From Carnegiea gigantea (Eukaryota; Streptophyta; Magnoliopsida; Caryophyllales; Cactaceae), in NCBI GenBank assembly GCA_029747015.1, contig JAKOGI010000835.1, forward strand, positions 293,501 to 357,500: a stretch of DNA of 64,000 bases. The letters run 5' to 3'. Position 1 is the stretch's first letter; each line of letters starts with the position of its first letter. Shown here in pieces: positions 22,187 to 34,734 of this stretch. The translations under genes were made by a program, and so were the position numbers. The notes under the pieces are model-generated. The model was not told the DNA's origin. It was given only the letters and a program-made list of their open reading frames with translations, and did no database searches.

Positions 22187-24763
22187 TGTAATAGCCCAAC
22201 CCTAAATAATGTTTATTTATTTAAGTAAGTCATGTCATTATTTTACTCACATTTAATTATCGCATTTAAACATCCCGATTGGGAAAGTCTCATTTGGGCT
22301 TCACTTTGCAATTCGGGTTTTTATTATCGTAAAATTTCATGGGAATCGATAACCAACCCTGATACATATGCTTTAAAAGATGAAATTATTTTTTATAACA
22401 ACCCTAAAATTTAATTTTGACTTACGAAAAATTTCAATCGCATAAGGTGTATTTTTCGGGCCCATACTCATTTAGGCTCAATTCTGGCCCAATAAACTAT
22501 TACTTCGTTTTACTTGACTAAGCACCATTGAATGTGTTTAATTTCCATTGGCTTAAGTTACTTTTGCTAGATAGAAACTCAACCAAGTAAAAATTAGATA
22601 ATTTTCATCCAAGTAAAAGACTCAAAATATCAAGCAAGCAAGCAACACCCCTCTTTCTCTCTCTTCCAAGCCGTGCTGTCCTCTCTAGTTAGTGTTGTCC
22701 AAGGATGTTTCAGCCAACTTCTGCCACCCTCTAGTTGCTAGACAGCCACCAACAACCCCCCTAGCCACCACGCACACTCCTACAAACATCCAACCTCACT
22801 TACATCTCCTTTCTCAAGCATCAAACTGAGTAAAACCTTAACCCTATCTTGTTGATTTGATTGTATTTTGATTTTGACTTTGTTTTTGTTATTTTTGATT
22901 GTTGATCATGTTGTTTTGATAGAAACAAGAGTTAGATTGATGTTTTAATTGATTGGTTCATCTTGAAAGCAAGTAAAGATTGAGGTTGTTCATGATCAAG
23001 CAAGCTTAAGTTAAAATGATGTTTATGGATTGTTTTGTATTTAACTTGGTAATCTTTAGCATTATAAATGATTATGGTGGTGTTAGTGTGCTTTTGGATG
23101 AGTTAGAGGTGAATCTAAGTTGGTTACAAGCCAGAGTGTTAATGATTATGCATGGTTTAGCTTACTCTTGATGTTATTTGTCTGTACTTGGATGAAAAAT
23201 GAATCTTTGATGTGTCATTTAACTTGATAAATGACTTGGTGTGATTCTTGTAATAGGGTTAGATTATGGGAATTTCTCCAATTGATTATAAGATGTCATT
23301 TTGCCCATTTATGCAAATAAGTATGCTAATGGATGTGTTTTGAGTGATTTTGATAAGAGAAGAATTGAAAATTAGATGAAGATGATTATGTTGTAAATTT
23401 GAGTAACATGACTATGTAAGGTGATATCATGGAACAAATCATGGTTTAGTAATTTTAAACAGTGATTTTAGAGGAAAATTATGTGAAAAAGAAGGGTTGA
23501 GAACATGGGTAGCAGGTTGTGATTAGACCTGAAACTGGGGTCCCTTTATGAACAAATTGGTATTGTTGGACCATTGAAAAATTGTAATTTTTGGTATATA
23601 GATAGATCAGTGAGTTATCTTTCAAATTCCTTTTGAATCACTTTAGTCTGAGTTCTGTAGAAAAATTTATGGCTATTTTGCTAAGACTATACAGGATAGA
23701 TCAAAGCTTTGCACGGTTGTGTTCTAACCTAATTTTAGGAACCCCATTGTGGGAATTATATTTTGCACTATTAATGAAATTTTGAGGGACTTTTTAAGCT
23801 TTCCATATTGGGGATTTAAGTCTCAAGTCGAGTTCGTGAGTTTAAGTTATGAATTATTTACTTTTGCATCTGTTAAGCCTTTACCCTTTGAACAAAATTA
23901 TCAACTATGAGAATAAGTTTTAGATTTGCTAACCACATATACTTATAATGATCTTTTTGAATAGAATCAGGGCCTAATCTATATAACATTACTCGATGAG
24001 ATTGCATTAAAATTTCCAAGTACATATATTGCCTGTATCTTTAGAAATCAACATGTATTTATAAAAATTATAATGTTTTAGTAAGTACATCAATGAATTA
24101 GTTTAATCAGTGATTTATCACATAAATAGTGACTCCATCCGTTATTAGTCACAAGGCATTGCCTTTCAGTTACCCATGCGGCCTCAGGCTAGGTCCCTCG
24201 ATCGGCCTGGCAGGTGTATACCTATTTACAGACCGTAACAATATCAGAGGTTCACTACCAGATAATAATTAGCAATGCAGTTTTATATTCATCCCATTCC
24301 CTATTTTACACTTAAATGAATTGTAAAATAGGCCCAGTCAGTGTTTCCATGATTATTTAATAATACAGGAATACATGTACTAAGTTTCGACTCACGTTTT
24401 GAAATGTTTGCTATGTTTTGTTTTAGACAAGTGCTCAGTGAATCGCCCTCACTGTAGGAAACCCACGGAAGAGGATAAATGAGCAAAGGAGCCTAATCAG
24501 TTTAGCATATGGTGATGTTGTATTGCACTTATTGTTTCTTTGGGTGATGTATTTGTAGACTTCGGGAGATTGACCTGTAACAACAATGGTGACTTATTTA
24601 TTTGATGTACAACCTCTTATTTGATATTAGTTACTCCCATATGGTTTGGATGATGCTGAATACTTTGGGTTGATTTGTGTTTAACTTAAATACTTCTAGT
24701 CTAATTACTTGAACCCTTGTCCTTTTTGAGACAGCGGTAGCGCCCCCAATCATTGGGTTATCA
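22187..24763 (+). repeat. Putative solo LTR of a Gypsy-type element
   Basis: It starts TGTAATAGCCCAACCC and ends CAATCATTGGGTTATCA, giving TG...CA ends and a short terminal inverted match. The 2.58 kb length is close to the RLG-G LTR. A block at 24140-24430 aligns with the reverse complement of the RLG-G LTR at 49575-49900 (shared CTCGATCGGCCTGG, then a CAGATAAYAATYAGCA-like stretch, then GTACTAAGTTTCGACTCA). No primer site, polypurine tract or second copy is adjacent, and flanks (GCTAG/CTTCT) do not show a duplication. Confidence 0.55.
22830..24426 (+). other. Putative leader intron inside the solo LTR
   Basis: A pyrimidine-rich leader (22630-22828) ends at a weak donor (CTGA|GTAAAA, 22830). 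About 1.6 kb downstream the motif GTACTAAGTTTCGACTCA (24377-24394) is followed 32 nt later by GTTTTGTTTTAG (AG at 24425-24426). Spacing and motif match the RLG-G LTRs. This is inference from pattern only. Confidence 0.35.
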
Positions 24764-26154
24764 CTTCTAATAAGTAAAGATAATTAAAGTATTGCAAATA
24801 GTAGAACATGTACATTTGTAATGTTATAGCTAGCCTTCGTTTTGTTATCGTCGAAGCTTCAAATAGAGTAATGATAGAAAAGACTGGGAAGAAGACATGA
24901 AGGTTGAAGTCAAAAAATTAATAGGGGTATTTTTGATTTTTTAAATTTATTCAAGATATTTTCAAAGTAAAAACAATAGCCATTAAATGAGTGGTAGTTC
25001 ATGCAATGAAAGATACTTTACATGTTGTTTTCTTTGCCATGTCATCACATCACTGAAAATAGGTCCTACTCTAGAACATCATCAATGACTGAGGGTAAAA
25101 TTAAGTAGAAAATCTCATGATTTATTAAATTAATGTCAAAAACCTAACAGGTGGTCGATGCAAATTCTCTTCAATCCAAAATTCGATTTTCTTATTTTAA
25201 ATGATGCCATTTCGTACCTTACAACTTGGAATGAAGTGCACAATGTTTGATGGTGAACCAATCATTTTCTCTTATTTCAAGTTTGGCTAATTTGAAACAA
25301 TTGGACAAAAAAGCTAAAGCCAAGCTCCAACAAATCATATATTCAAACAATCCAGCCAAGCTCGAACCTTTAACGCCAATGTTTGACCTTTGTCGTCCTA
25401 ATTTATGATCCGGGTCTATAGTTTTGCTTTTTTTGTTTTCTTTGTGTTTTGGTGTGGTTGCCTTGATGTTTAGTCTTCGAACCCTAATTTTATGGCTTTA
25501 GGGCTAATAGTTTCCTATATTTACAAAATTTTCGGTGATATGCAATCTAACTTTATTTGACCCAAATTGGCTCAAAAATTTTGAAAAATCCAAATATGAC
25601 TGCCCAAAAATAAACATAAATCTGGAGACTCTCGATTTGAATATATCTAATTGCCCAGATTTTAATGCAACAAAAATCTCATGATTGGACTCAATTTCTT
25701 CCAACTGGACAAAAATTGAATAATTAGGTTGGAATGAATGCTATCAACATTAGTTTTTCCATCTCTTTTTCCTTGTAAATTCTTATCTCTATGCTTTCGT
25801 CACTTGCAAAATGGGTTAACATTTGTTACTTTTGTTGGTGATAAGTCCTTTTTTTTTTTTAATACATTCATATATAGTTTGTTACTAACTTTTAATTTAA
25901 TAAAGTTAACAAGAGTTAGTTCATTTCGTCTTTAAATGAGTGCCACTATGTATCTATTATCTTCACATCTTTTTTTAATTATTGATATAATATAAGAGCA
26001 ACATAGTAATAAATCACATATAATTAATATGTTAGCTCTATAATTCTTAAAATATTATTATATTTATATTCAACCCATTATATTCGACGAATTCATTTAC
26101 TTTGGGAACTATGAAAACAAGATGACTTGTTTTCAGCAGGATTACAAACCCACT
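24764..26154. other. AT-rich stretch without recognisable feature
   Basis: Nothing coding or repetitive could be supported; isolated short open frames have no family signature. Confidence 0.4.
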
Positions 26155-26905
26155 ACGGGTTTTTTGAGGATGACATTGTCCTATTTGGTGAGGCATAAAT
26201 GGCCCAAGCTCAAATTATTAAAGACAGACTTGAACGGTCCTATATAGCCGTATAAGGTTTAGACATAAAGTGTCACAAACTAAGTGCAAGGTTTCCTTTT
26301 CAAGCTACACATCTCCTAATGGTTCAACAATGGTGTGATCGGTTTTTGGGATCCAACAAAAGAAAGGCATGGGTTTCTATTTGGGGATGCCAACTTTAAA
26401 TGGTAAGCTGTCATGTGCTACTTACCAACATCTTGCGGGCCAACTGGACCCATGACTTACTAGATGGAAAGCAAGAACACTCTTGCTAGTTGGGCATACA
26501 ACACTAGCTTAATTTGTTCTTTCTTCTTTGTTATACAATTCCATGGAGACCGGCTAAAATTATGCACACTTCCTGTGATGAATTAATTTGACTGGGAACC
26601 CAGAGGTTCCTGTGGGGATGCAATGAAGAAAAGTGAAAGATTTGTCTTATCCACTAGGACATCCATTAGAAGCAAAAGGAGTGTGGCAGCCTTGGTGTTA
26701 GGTCAATAGCACAAGAAAATGTAGCATTCCTAACTAAACTATGGTGGAAACTCATCAAAAAACTACATTGACTTTGGTCTAGGGTTATCTAAAGTAAGTG
26801 TTGCACTGGTTATTACGATATTGAGATGAAATGAAGGCTCCCAAAGACCATTCTTGGAACCTCGCTTGGTGAGATCCTACATTATGGTGGAGTATGTACC
26901 TTCAT
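26155..26905 (+). pseudogene. LINE (non-LTR) reverse transcriptase, C-terminal fragment
   Basis: Reading through stops and frame changes gives DDIVLFGEA followed by MAQAQIIKDRLER (26165-26240), then GLGFYLGMPTLNGK (26365-26405), ATYQHL, RFLWGCNEEK (26605-26635) and GSLGVRSIAQENVAFLTKLWW (26680-26745). These are the DD box and thumb/linker blocks of plant L1-type RT ORF2 proteins. The N-terminal endonuclease, most of RT and the poly(A) end are missing. It is too short and broken to be active. Confidence 0.75.
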
Positions 26906-27520
26906 TAGGCTTTGTTTTGCATAAGAAAATAATCACAAAGGTCCAAAAAGGGGCTCAAGAATTGGGAAACAATCCTAAATGTACTTTTTTTTAGTTCCAC
27001 TAGTAATGCCCAAAACATTTTATTTAATTTAAAATGCTAAGTGATAAGGATGATAAACCTTGAATTATTTGTTACTTGGTAAGGTTAGTAGCTTGGGTTC
27101 ACAGGAGATCGATCAGAGCAGACAGGTCTTCATTTTTGTAATTCTTGTTTTAAACAATATGTGCATGCTTATTCTCACGCCACAGGGGGAAAAAAGGAGT
27201 TCCAAGACACAACCATCCATTTGAGGTTCGCGTGTTGTAAAAAAGAAATTATTTCTGTTGGGGAAAGGGATTCAGATCAACTTTGTGATACCGAATATAT
27301 CAACGAGTCGTGAACGACATCACTTTCCGTAAGACTTATTTGCTGTGTATCACAAATAGTCTTCAGGATAAAACGCTGATAGACAAGTGTATATGTTCAT
27401 ATTTTCTCGAGTTTGAACCATGGGAAAGTGATTCACAGGAATGTGTTTTTGCACACCTTATTTCCATCTTGTTATCATATCCTATATATTTCTCTTCTCC
27501 TTATCCATGACTTTTATAAC

Positions 27521-27725
27521 ATGCCAAAAGGTACTATACCAAGAGGCACCACAAAGGATAGGAAAAGGTACCATGCCAAAAGGCACCATGCCAAGAAGCA
27601 CTACAAAGGATAGGATAGAAGTTAACGAGGGTTAAACTTGAAAAGGTACCTTGCTTATTCATCTTTTCACGAACTGGATTGGATAAGGCGGGTAAACTTG
27701 AAGAGGCACCATGTTTATCCACCTT
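27521..27725. repeat. Short dispersed and tandem motif cluster
   Basis: Near-copies of ATGCCAAAAGGYACYA and AAGGATAGGAWA alternate between 27521 and 27625; CTTGAARAGGYACC occurs at 27639 and 27699. The pattern looks like a decayed minisatellite. Several short overlapping open frames here are shadows of it. Confidence 0.5.
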
Positions 27726-28926
27726 TTCGGATAAGCATTAGAAAATCTGCCACTTTTATTTTATTCTTGGAAAATTCCAATAATTTCTTCTTCTTCCTTT
27801 TCTACATCATTTAGCAAAAAGAAGAATATGAAAAAAAAAAAAGAAAAAGAAAATGGTTAAATATGGGATGGTGATAGAAAGTTGGCGGTTTTATTTTGTC
27901 AGCTTTCATTAGCAAATTACAAAGTCCCTATCTCTTGTTTCTCACGTTCATGCTATTCTCCATCCACCATCTTCATCTTTCAGACATACTCTCTCTCCCT
28001 TCATCTCTTTGCTAACCACCACTATTACTAGCTAGCCATTACTTGGCAATGCCTTATTGACCCGCAACCAACCACCAACCTCACTGCTGCCCCTTCTGGC
28101 TTCCTTCTTTCCCTCTACCTTCTTTCTCTTAGGTCCGTAAGTATTTGTGTGTTTGGTGTTTAAGACCCTAAACTATAAATTTCATATTTTTATATCATAC
28201 CCCTAAAGAACAAATGTTTATGATTTCTTTTTTGTCCCTAAAATTACAACTTAACCTACTTCCTTTAGGGTAAAAGTTGTCGGATTGATTTCGTGCTTTG
28301 TAGGCATTCAAGCTAACGAATTTGTCTATTTCTCTATCTTTCATGCTCGATTAGAAATTGGCGACTAGATTCTAATTTGGTATGAATTTGGATGTTATGG
28401 ATTTGTTTTTTAATGCCCAAATTCTAGATTGGATTAGCTTTTGCTTTTAATTAATTTCGAATTTAGGTTTATGTAAGGTCATATTTCAACTCTGACTTTA
28501 ATATCTATCAAAAATCATGTAGTTAACAAAAAATTCCCAAATTTTTATATGAAACTAAAACTATGAGTTTACTATCTTAGGAAATTGGACTCACACCAGT
28601 TGGACCAACAATGAAAAAGTTACGATTTCTTTGCAACTTTTCTTATAAAACTACACTAACCAAACCTAAACTAACTATAGTTGCATTATATCCCGTTCTT
28701 AATGTCCTTCTCTTTTTCTTGTATTGACTTGTTGAAAATTGTTGTAGAGAACAAGTTGAACTTTCCAAATTGTACTTTCGTACCCTAATCATATGTTAGG
28801 ACGTCAGGTTATGGCCTTAGAAAGTAAAACTTGAAAACCGTACTAATGTTAAAAATTTTTGTCTAGTTGAATTTGGTTGAAAATTTTGAGATAAATATTG
28901 CAAACCATATTTTGGGACATGAATTA

Positions 28927-29084
28927 GTGAAGTTATATTGTTAGACTTAGTATTGTACCTCTGGGGTCAGATTTCAGATGGGTTACAGGGTTTATAATCA
29001 GAGTTGTGAAGTCATATTGTTAGACTTGGTATTGCACCTCTACGTCAGATCTCACATGGGTTACAACGGTTCATAATCAGAGTT
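28927..29084. repeat. Tandem duplication of a 79-bp unit
   Basis: The unit 28927-29005 and its copy 29006-29084 start with GTGAAGTYATATTGTTAGAC and end with ATAATCAGAGTT. They differ by about a dozen substitutions, so the duplication is not recent. Confidence 0.88.
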
Positions 29085-29249
29085 ATAGTGGATTGGTAAC
29101 TCGATAATTCTACGGTTTAATTTAGGTCATTAAACCAGCTAGTGCTCAAGCTTCGGTTTTCGACGTTTCCAGCACCTAGTTGTTCATCCTTCAAAAATCT
29201 AATACCTTGTCATTCTCATTCTTTTATGGAGATGAGGTATATAAACAAT

Positions 29250-29340
29250 GACTTTGTGGTCCCTTTCGTTCATTGGTTAAGACATCATCTTTTCACGTCG
29301 AAGACACGAGTTCAATTCTTGTAATGAATAGGTACTTATT
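29250..29340 (+). repeat. tRNA-like (SINE-type) fragment
   Basis: TTCATTGGTTAAGACA (29269-29284) resembles a Pol III box A, and ACGAGTTCAATTCTTG (29307-29322) a box B, about 40 bp apart. This is the head arrangement of tRNA-derived SINEs. No poly(A) tail or target duplication was recognised. Confidence 0.4.
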
Positions 29341-29850
29341 CTCAGGTGCTTTCAGTTAGTATTCATTGCTAAGTGACCGCTCACTATTTCACTGAAAAAT
29401 GAAAGAATCCGCCAAGATGATATAAATCAATTTCTCTAGAGTTACTTTCCGATTGAAAAGATAAGAGTCTTATTCTTACTGTGATAAGGAAAAAAGGGCT
29501 TCTTTCTAGCCATTTATGCGGTAACTCTACTTAATGCTCTTAAATTGTGTTTTGCTAATTTCTTAAAATATGCTTTTGGTGTTGGCATATCGAAGGGAAC
29601 CTTTTGAACAAATTGGAGATGGAACTGCGTTATATTAATAGGAAATGGAATTGAATTGTTAGTTTCAAAAATATTTCAACTTGAGAAACGAATGCTTCAT
29701 ACTGGTTGAGCTCTTAGTTTGGGGTTGGGATGTTAGGGTATAGTTGAATGAATAAATATTGCATAAACTACTAATTGTGAAATGGAAGGATCACGACGTG
29801 TTATGGCATTGCATGCAAGGTTTTGGGTTCAATTCATTCTCTATGTAAGA

Positions 29851-30042
29851 GACATATGCCATAGTTTTTGGATATAGACCTTATGTAGGTAAGGGACATA
29901 TGCCAAGGTTTTCAGGTATGCGCCTTAATTAAGGGACAAACACTCAAGGTTTCCGAGTATACACCTCATTTAAGGAACATATGCCGATATTTTCAGGTAC
30001 AGACCCTATGTTAAAAACATATGCTTAGGTTTTCGTGTATTG
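29851..30042. repeat. Degenerate tandem array of a ~40-bp unit, about 5 copies
   Basis: Units start at 29851, 29895, 29935, 29975 and 30015. Each has the form RACATATGCC...GGTTTTCRGGTAY...CCTNATTTAAGG. The period is 40 bp with one 44-bp unit. The array lies within the LTR-like block. Confidence 0.8.
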
Positions 30043-30620
30043 TTGGGGTATGCCATGAATTAATTTAAGTTGCCAGTCATGATAATTCGATAGCAAGCCC
30101 CAAAACCCAATGGGTTGCTACCCATTGGAAAACTATAATGGATGATGGGACCTTGATGGATGGCTACATATATGGACTTATATACCAAGTGATTTAGTTA
30201 AGTGGCTAGTTTTGAAACAAATATGTGAGTTCAATTGTATAGTCATTCAAAGATTTTGTATAGTCTAAATACCTTTCTCTTTATCCTACAAACGATTGAA
30301 ATGAACCTATCTTATGTCTAACTATTAGGGATGTGTATTAAGTTTTGACTCATTGTGTGAACTGATTTTTTTCCAGGTGATGACGTGCTGCATGGGGAAT
30401 GGGTCCATTATTAGTAGGGCAAGGTTCTTACCAAAGTTTATTATTTATGTGTTAGTGAGCATTTGACTTTTGAATTTTAGTAGTCGTGTCAGACCAGTAG
30501 ACTTGGAACTTTAAGGTTTTTAATAACTAGATTGTAAATAGTTTGGTAATTTCATTTATGATATTTCTTTTCATTTTGGCCTTGTATTTCCCTTAGAAAA
30601 ATAATGGTGACTCCCATTAG

Positions 30621-31111
30621 GTTTATTCCATTGCATTTATTATTAGGCATCAAACATATTGATAAATAATTTAAGAATTTCATAGTATTACGCTACAATT
30701 GAGAATATTTAGTATATCTTGAGAGACCACTCCCCTCGAAATTTGTCTGGGATAGGATAGGGGTTCCCTAATCAAGGTGAGCATTTTTGTTAAAACTGTT
30801 ACATCAATTAGTAGTTGATAATCTCTCAGCTGAATTGGTTATGGAGATAGTGAGTGGGATTTAAAATTTGCTAATACTATTTGATGGCTATGGCAGTAGA
30901 GAAACGCAAAGGTCTTTGGGTTTAAGGAGATACACAACTTCTACATGTATTAACGTTTTTCAGGCATGGTGATGTGAAGTGAAAAGGGCTCTTCGAAACT
31001 GGAGCAAGCTACACTTGTGGACCCTAGAAATTTGAAATTTGAAAAACTTGTGAGAAGGAAGTTTTAGCGATGCATTCACACTTTTATATTATCTCTAAGT
31101 GCAAGAAACTT
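30621..31111. other. Unannotated stretch
   Basis: No supported gene or repeat. It leads into the TRIM copy 2 terminal repeat. Confidence 0.35.
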
Positions 31112-31222
31112 CGTTCAAGAACCATCTCAAATAAAATTTTAAGTTGATGGTTGAACATTCATGAATAGGTTTATACTCTAACACGGCTTGTGAAGAGAAT
31201 GCCCTTTGGGCTTGGAGCATAG

Positions 31223-31459
31223 TGAACAAAGTCGCTTATCAACGACTTCAAAGCTTTACAATGTGATGTGTTTTATTACTCGCTGCTTTACTGCTATACC
31301 CAAGATCCATTATATACAAGTTGAACAATCCTAAGTAACCCTAACTTGCTAAGGGGATAAAGATAACAAAAGGAAATATTATAGAATATTATAAAATCAT
31401 ATCTAAATATATATCCTTCTTGAATACAAATTCTACATATATGCGACTTTCCTTTAACA
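31223..31459 (-). repeat. 3' LTR of RLC-E
   Basis: In the - strand reading it starts TGTTAAAGGAAAGTCGC right after the polypurine tract and ends TTTGTTCA at 31223. It matches the 5' LTR over its full length with scattered differences. Confidence 0.9.
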
Positions 31460-31470
31460 CTCCCCCTCAA
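31460..31470 (-). other. Polypurine tract of RLC-E
   Basis: The - strand TTGAGGGGGAG immediately precedes the LTR TGTTAAAGG. This is the standard Copia second-strand primer. Confidence 0.85.
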
Positions 31471-31520
31471 GTTGGTGCATCCAGATTTACCATGCCTAAC
31501 TTGCTATGTAGATACTAGAA

Positions 31521-32010
31521 CTAATGTTTCCCGAGTGCCTTGGTGAAGCTATTGGCTAGTTGGGACTGGGAAGTGATGTAAGAAAGACGTAAGTCACCAA
31601 AGGGTAGACATTCCCAAACAAAGCGGCAGTCAATCTCAATGTGCTTTGTGCACTCCTGCAAGATATGATTTTTGGTGATGTGAATAGCGGCTTGGCTGTC
31701 ATAAGAAAGATGCATAGCTTGTGTATGGAAAATGCCCAAAGAAGCAAGTAAGGATTTTAACCATACCAACTCAGTGGTAACCGCAGCCATGAAATAATAC
31801 TCAGCCTCGGCGAAGGATCTAGATACGGTTTTTTACTTCCTAGTCTTCTAAGAAATAGGGGAACTGCCAAGGATTACTAAGTACCCAGTTAGTGAGCATC
31901 TTGTAAGTGGACAGGTGCCCTAATCAGAATCACAATAGCCAAGGGGATTAATATTAGGAGATGCACGAATCAGAATACCACAATTTGGAGTTCTTTTGAT
32001 GTAGCGCAAA
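31521..32010 (-). pseudogene. RLC-E RNase H
   Basis: The C-terminal part 31790-31521 is open: MAAVTTELVWLKSLLASLGI, SYDSQAAIHITKNHILQECTKHIEIDCRFVWE and SQSQLANSFTKALG, matching Copia RNase H and its end. The preceding part, which joins RT at GYCDSD (about 31925), has a stop and frame change between 31790 and 31920. Confidence 0.88.
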
Positions 32011-32870
32011 ACCCAATGTGCAGTATTCATGTGTTCTTCCCATAGCACTTGCATAAATTGGGAGAGAATGTGTACAGCATAATAAAGATCAGGATGAGTA
32101 ATAGTGAGACATATGAGCCTTCCCAGAAGACGACGATATCTCCCTACATCTTCCAATAGAGGACCTGTGGTAAGAGCAAATTTGTGTTTCTCTTCTATCT
32201 GGAAATCACTAGGCTTGGCGCCAAGCAGCCCACATTCATGGACAATCTCAAGTGCATATTCTAGTTGACTGAGGAAGAGCCCGTTGGGTCCATGAGCTAC
32301 TTCAATCCCAAGAAAGTATTTGAGGCTCCCTAGATCCTTAATGCTGAAACAAGCATTAAGGTATGTCTTAAACTCACTACATGCATGAGTGTTATTCCCG
32401 GTGAGGACAATGTCATCAACATAAACAAGCAAAGCCATAAAGATGCCCCCCTTTCGATAAGTAAAGAGTGAGTAATCCGCATAGGAATGAATGAATGCAT
32501 ACTCGTGTAATTTGGAGGACAACTTTGCAAACCACTAATGAAGGGCTTATCGAAGCCCATATACAGATTCTTGAAGTTGACATAACTTTACAGGGTTGTT
32601 ACATGAGAAATCGGGAGGTAACTGCATGTATATTTCCTCGTCTAAATCACCATGAAGGAAGGCATTGCTGACGTCTAAATAGTGTAACTCCCATCCTTTT
32701 GAGACGGCAACTGACAGGAAGCACCAAAGTGTTGTCATTTTTGCTATAGGAGCATAAGTTTTGTTGTAGTTGAATCCTTCAACCTGATGATTGCCATGAA
32801 TAACTAGGCGGGCCTTAAACTGCTGAATAGTACCATCCAAGTTATATTTAACTCGTAAACCCATTTGCAA
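31920..32870 (-). pseudogene. RLC-E reverse transcriptase, two frames
   Basis: The upstream frame 32870-32547 has KARLVIHGNHQVEGFNYNKTYAPIAKMTT, KGWELHYLDVSNAFLHGDLDEEIY and LPPDFSCNN. After a break near 32535 the frame 32522-31920 has YSLFTYRKG, LLVYVDDIVLTGNN with an intact YVDD box, GSLKYFLGIEVAHGPNGLFL, ITHPDLYYAVHILSQFMQ and GYCDSD. Apart from the frame break, the RT domain is close to complete and would serve as the family reference in this window. Confidence 0.9.
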
Positions 32871-33299
32871 CTAATGAGTTTCTTTCCAGGTGGCAGTTCC
32901 TGTAGAACCCATGTTTCATTTTTCCCTAAGGCCCAGCTGCTCTCCATCAAGGATCTTTAACTGCCTTATGAGAGTGTGTAGGTTCTGGCATCTTTGTAAT
33001 TGCAGCTAGAAAATTTTGGTGAGCAACAGAAAAATTAGTGCAGGTGACATAATTAGCAATTAGATAGGGTATACCCGAGGAAACTTCTTGGAGTCGATGA
33101 GCAATCAAGAGAGGGTCCTGGCGGTGGGCATTGTAACATACGAGGTGGGTTGGTAACTGTCGAGTTCGAGTGATGCGTTTCCCAGCTTGTTCCGCCCCCT
33201 CACGGGGGTTGTTGTAAGTCTGGGTGAGATGACCCATTATTTGGCTAGGCTGAGTGGGTGTCTTCACGGCTCAAAGCATCCGGGCCCATATGCTATGGG

Positions 33300-34658
33300 C
33301 TCCCCCTATCCTCAGGCTCCTTAGTCTCAGAAACTGGACTGGGTTGAGAGCTCCCTCTGTCCCCAGCTCCTTCTAGGCCCAATGCAGCTGGGATGCAATC
33401 TGCCTCGCATAGGCCTGCCTCGCATAGGCCTAGCCCGAGAAGAGAACCAGAATCATCTTTAAAGACTGCTAGCGACCCGAATACAACTTCATTTATATTG
33501 GGTTGTGTTCAATTTGTAGTGTCCAAGAGTTTTTCAAATGGATAAATGTCTTTATGAAACACTACGTCTCTACTTACAAATATTTCCATTCTTTCTAAAT
33601 CATATATCTTCCATCCCTTTTTCCCAAATGGGTAACCAAGAAACATACGTCTTCAACTTCTTGAGGCAAACTTGTCCTTTCTTCGGGGATTGTTCCTTGC
33701 ATAGCATAGGGTGCCAAAAATACGAATTTCATCATAGGATGGCTTAGAATTGAAAATAACCTCATCAGGTGTTTTGCCCTTTAATAATTTTGTTGGAGTC
33801 CGATTTATCAAGTATGCAGCTGTAAGTACACATTCACCCCAGAATTGTATAGGCGGATAGGCTTTAAATCTAATCGCTCTGGCCACATTCAATATGTGAT
33901 GATGTTTTTCCTTAACTTGTCCATTTGTTAGGGGTGTTCACACAACTACTTTTTCGCAATATCCCATCATCGACATAGAAGTCTTGCATTGGACCAGATG
34001 TGAACTCACTACCATTATCGCTCCTAGTCACTTTATACCTTTATCAAATTGATTTTTTAGCATAAGGACAAAACCCTTTAACAATTTACTTGCCTTAGTG
34101 CTATCTTGAGAAAATCTAAGTCGCTCTACTAGCATCATCGACAATACTAAAAAAATAATGTGCACCACATAAGGAAGCAACTCTATAAGGGTCCCAAATA
34201 TCACATTGGATTAAATAAAAAATGTTCTTGCCATTGGTTTTACGAACAGGAAATTGACTGCGAGTCTGCTTTGCACGCAAACATATATCACAAACATCGC
34301 CTTTATTCCTCTTTGGACTACTTTCAATTCCTAAACTATCGGGAAGTAAAGTAAGAATGTCACTTGACGGATGCCCAAGCCGCTTGTACCATAAACAACT
34401 TATGGTCAGTATGTTAACTTGATGGGAAACTCCTTTCTGTACGTAAGAGACCCCGTCTCCATGCTCACCAGCTCTAATCTGAATCCTCAAAGTGCAGTCC
34501 TGTATTAGACAAGAATCATCAAAAAATATCATTGCACAATTTAACTGTTTGCATAACTTTGAAACTGAAACAAGGTTGCAATTTAATTTTGGCACAAAAA
34601 GGACATTTTTTAGTTTCATTATTTCATCCAGGACAATCGATCCTTGTTCACACGCCAT
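33300..34658 (-). pseudogene. RLC-E pre-integrase and integrase
   Basis: From 34658: CNLVSVSKLCKQLNCAMIFFDDSC (GAG-pre-integrase), WYKRLGHPSSDILTLLPDSLG, CDICLRAKQTRSQFP (zinc-binding end), LIQCDIWDPYRVASLCGAHYFFSIVDDASRAT with the first catalytic Asp. Near 34000-33960 RSDNGSEF gives the second Asp. MNVARAIRFKAYPPIQFWGE and LCYARNNPRRKDKFASRS (33892-33653) form the C-terminal part. Frame changes occur near 34110 and 33900. The Pro/Ser-rich linker to RT fills 33300-32940 in broken frame. Confidence 0.87.
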
Positions 34659-34734
34659 AGTATACGTTCCATTGGGTAGCCCAATTGCTATCGGGTCTAT
34701 CTTCTTGATGTCTCATAATGCAGTAGCATCACCA

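Larger units (their letters stand above)
27880..30620 (+). repeat. LTR-like block with leader and splice-like sites
   Basis: The architecture parallels the solo LTR at 22187-24763: a pyrimidine-rich leader (27930-28136) ends in CCGTAAGTATTT, a strong donor-like site (GT at 28137). At 30335-30352 GTATTAAGTTTTGACTCA matches the motif of the other long LTRs and is followed by GATTTTTTTCCAG|G (AG at 30375-30376). After it comes a sequence rich in TAATGGTGACTCCC-like words, as in the solo LTR (AATGGTGACTTA at 24585). Outer boundaries are not resolved, so this is a structural guess. Confidence 0.35.
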
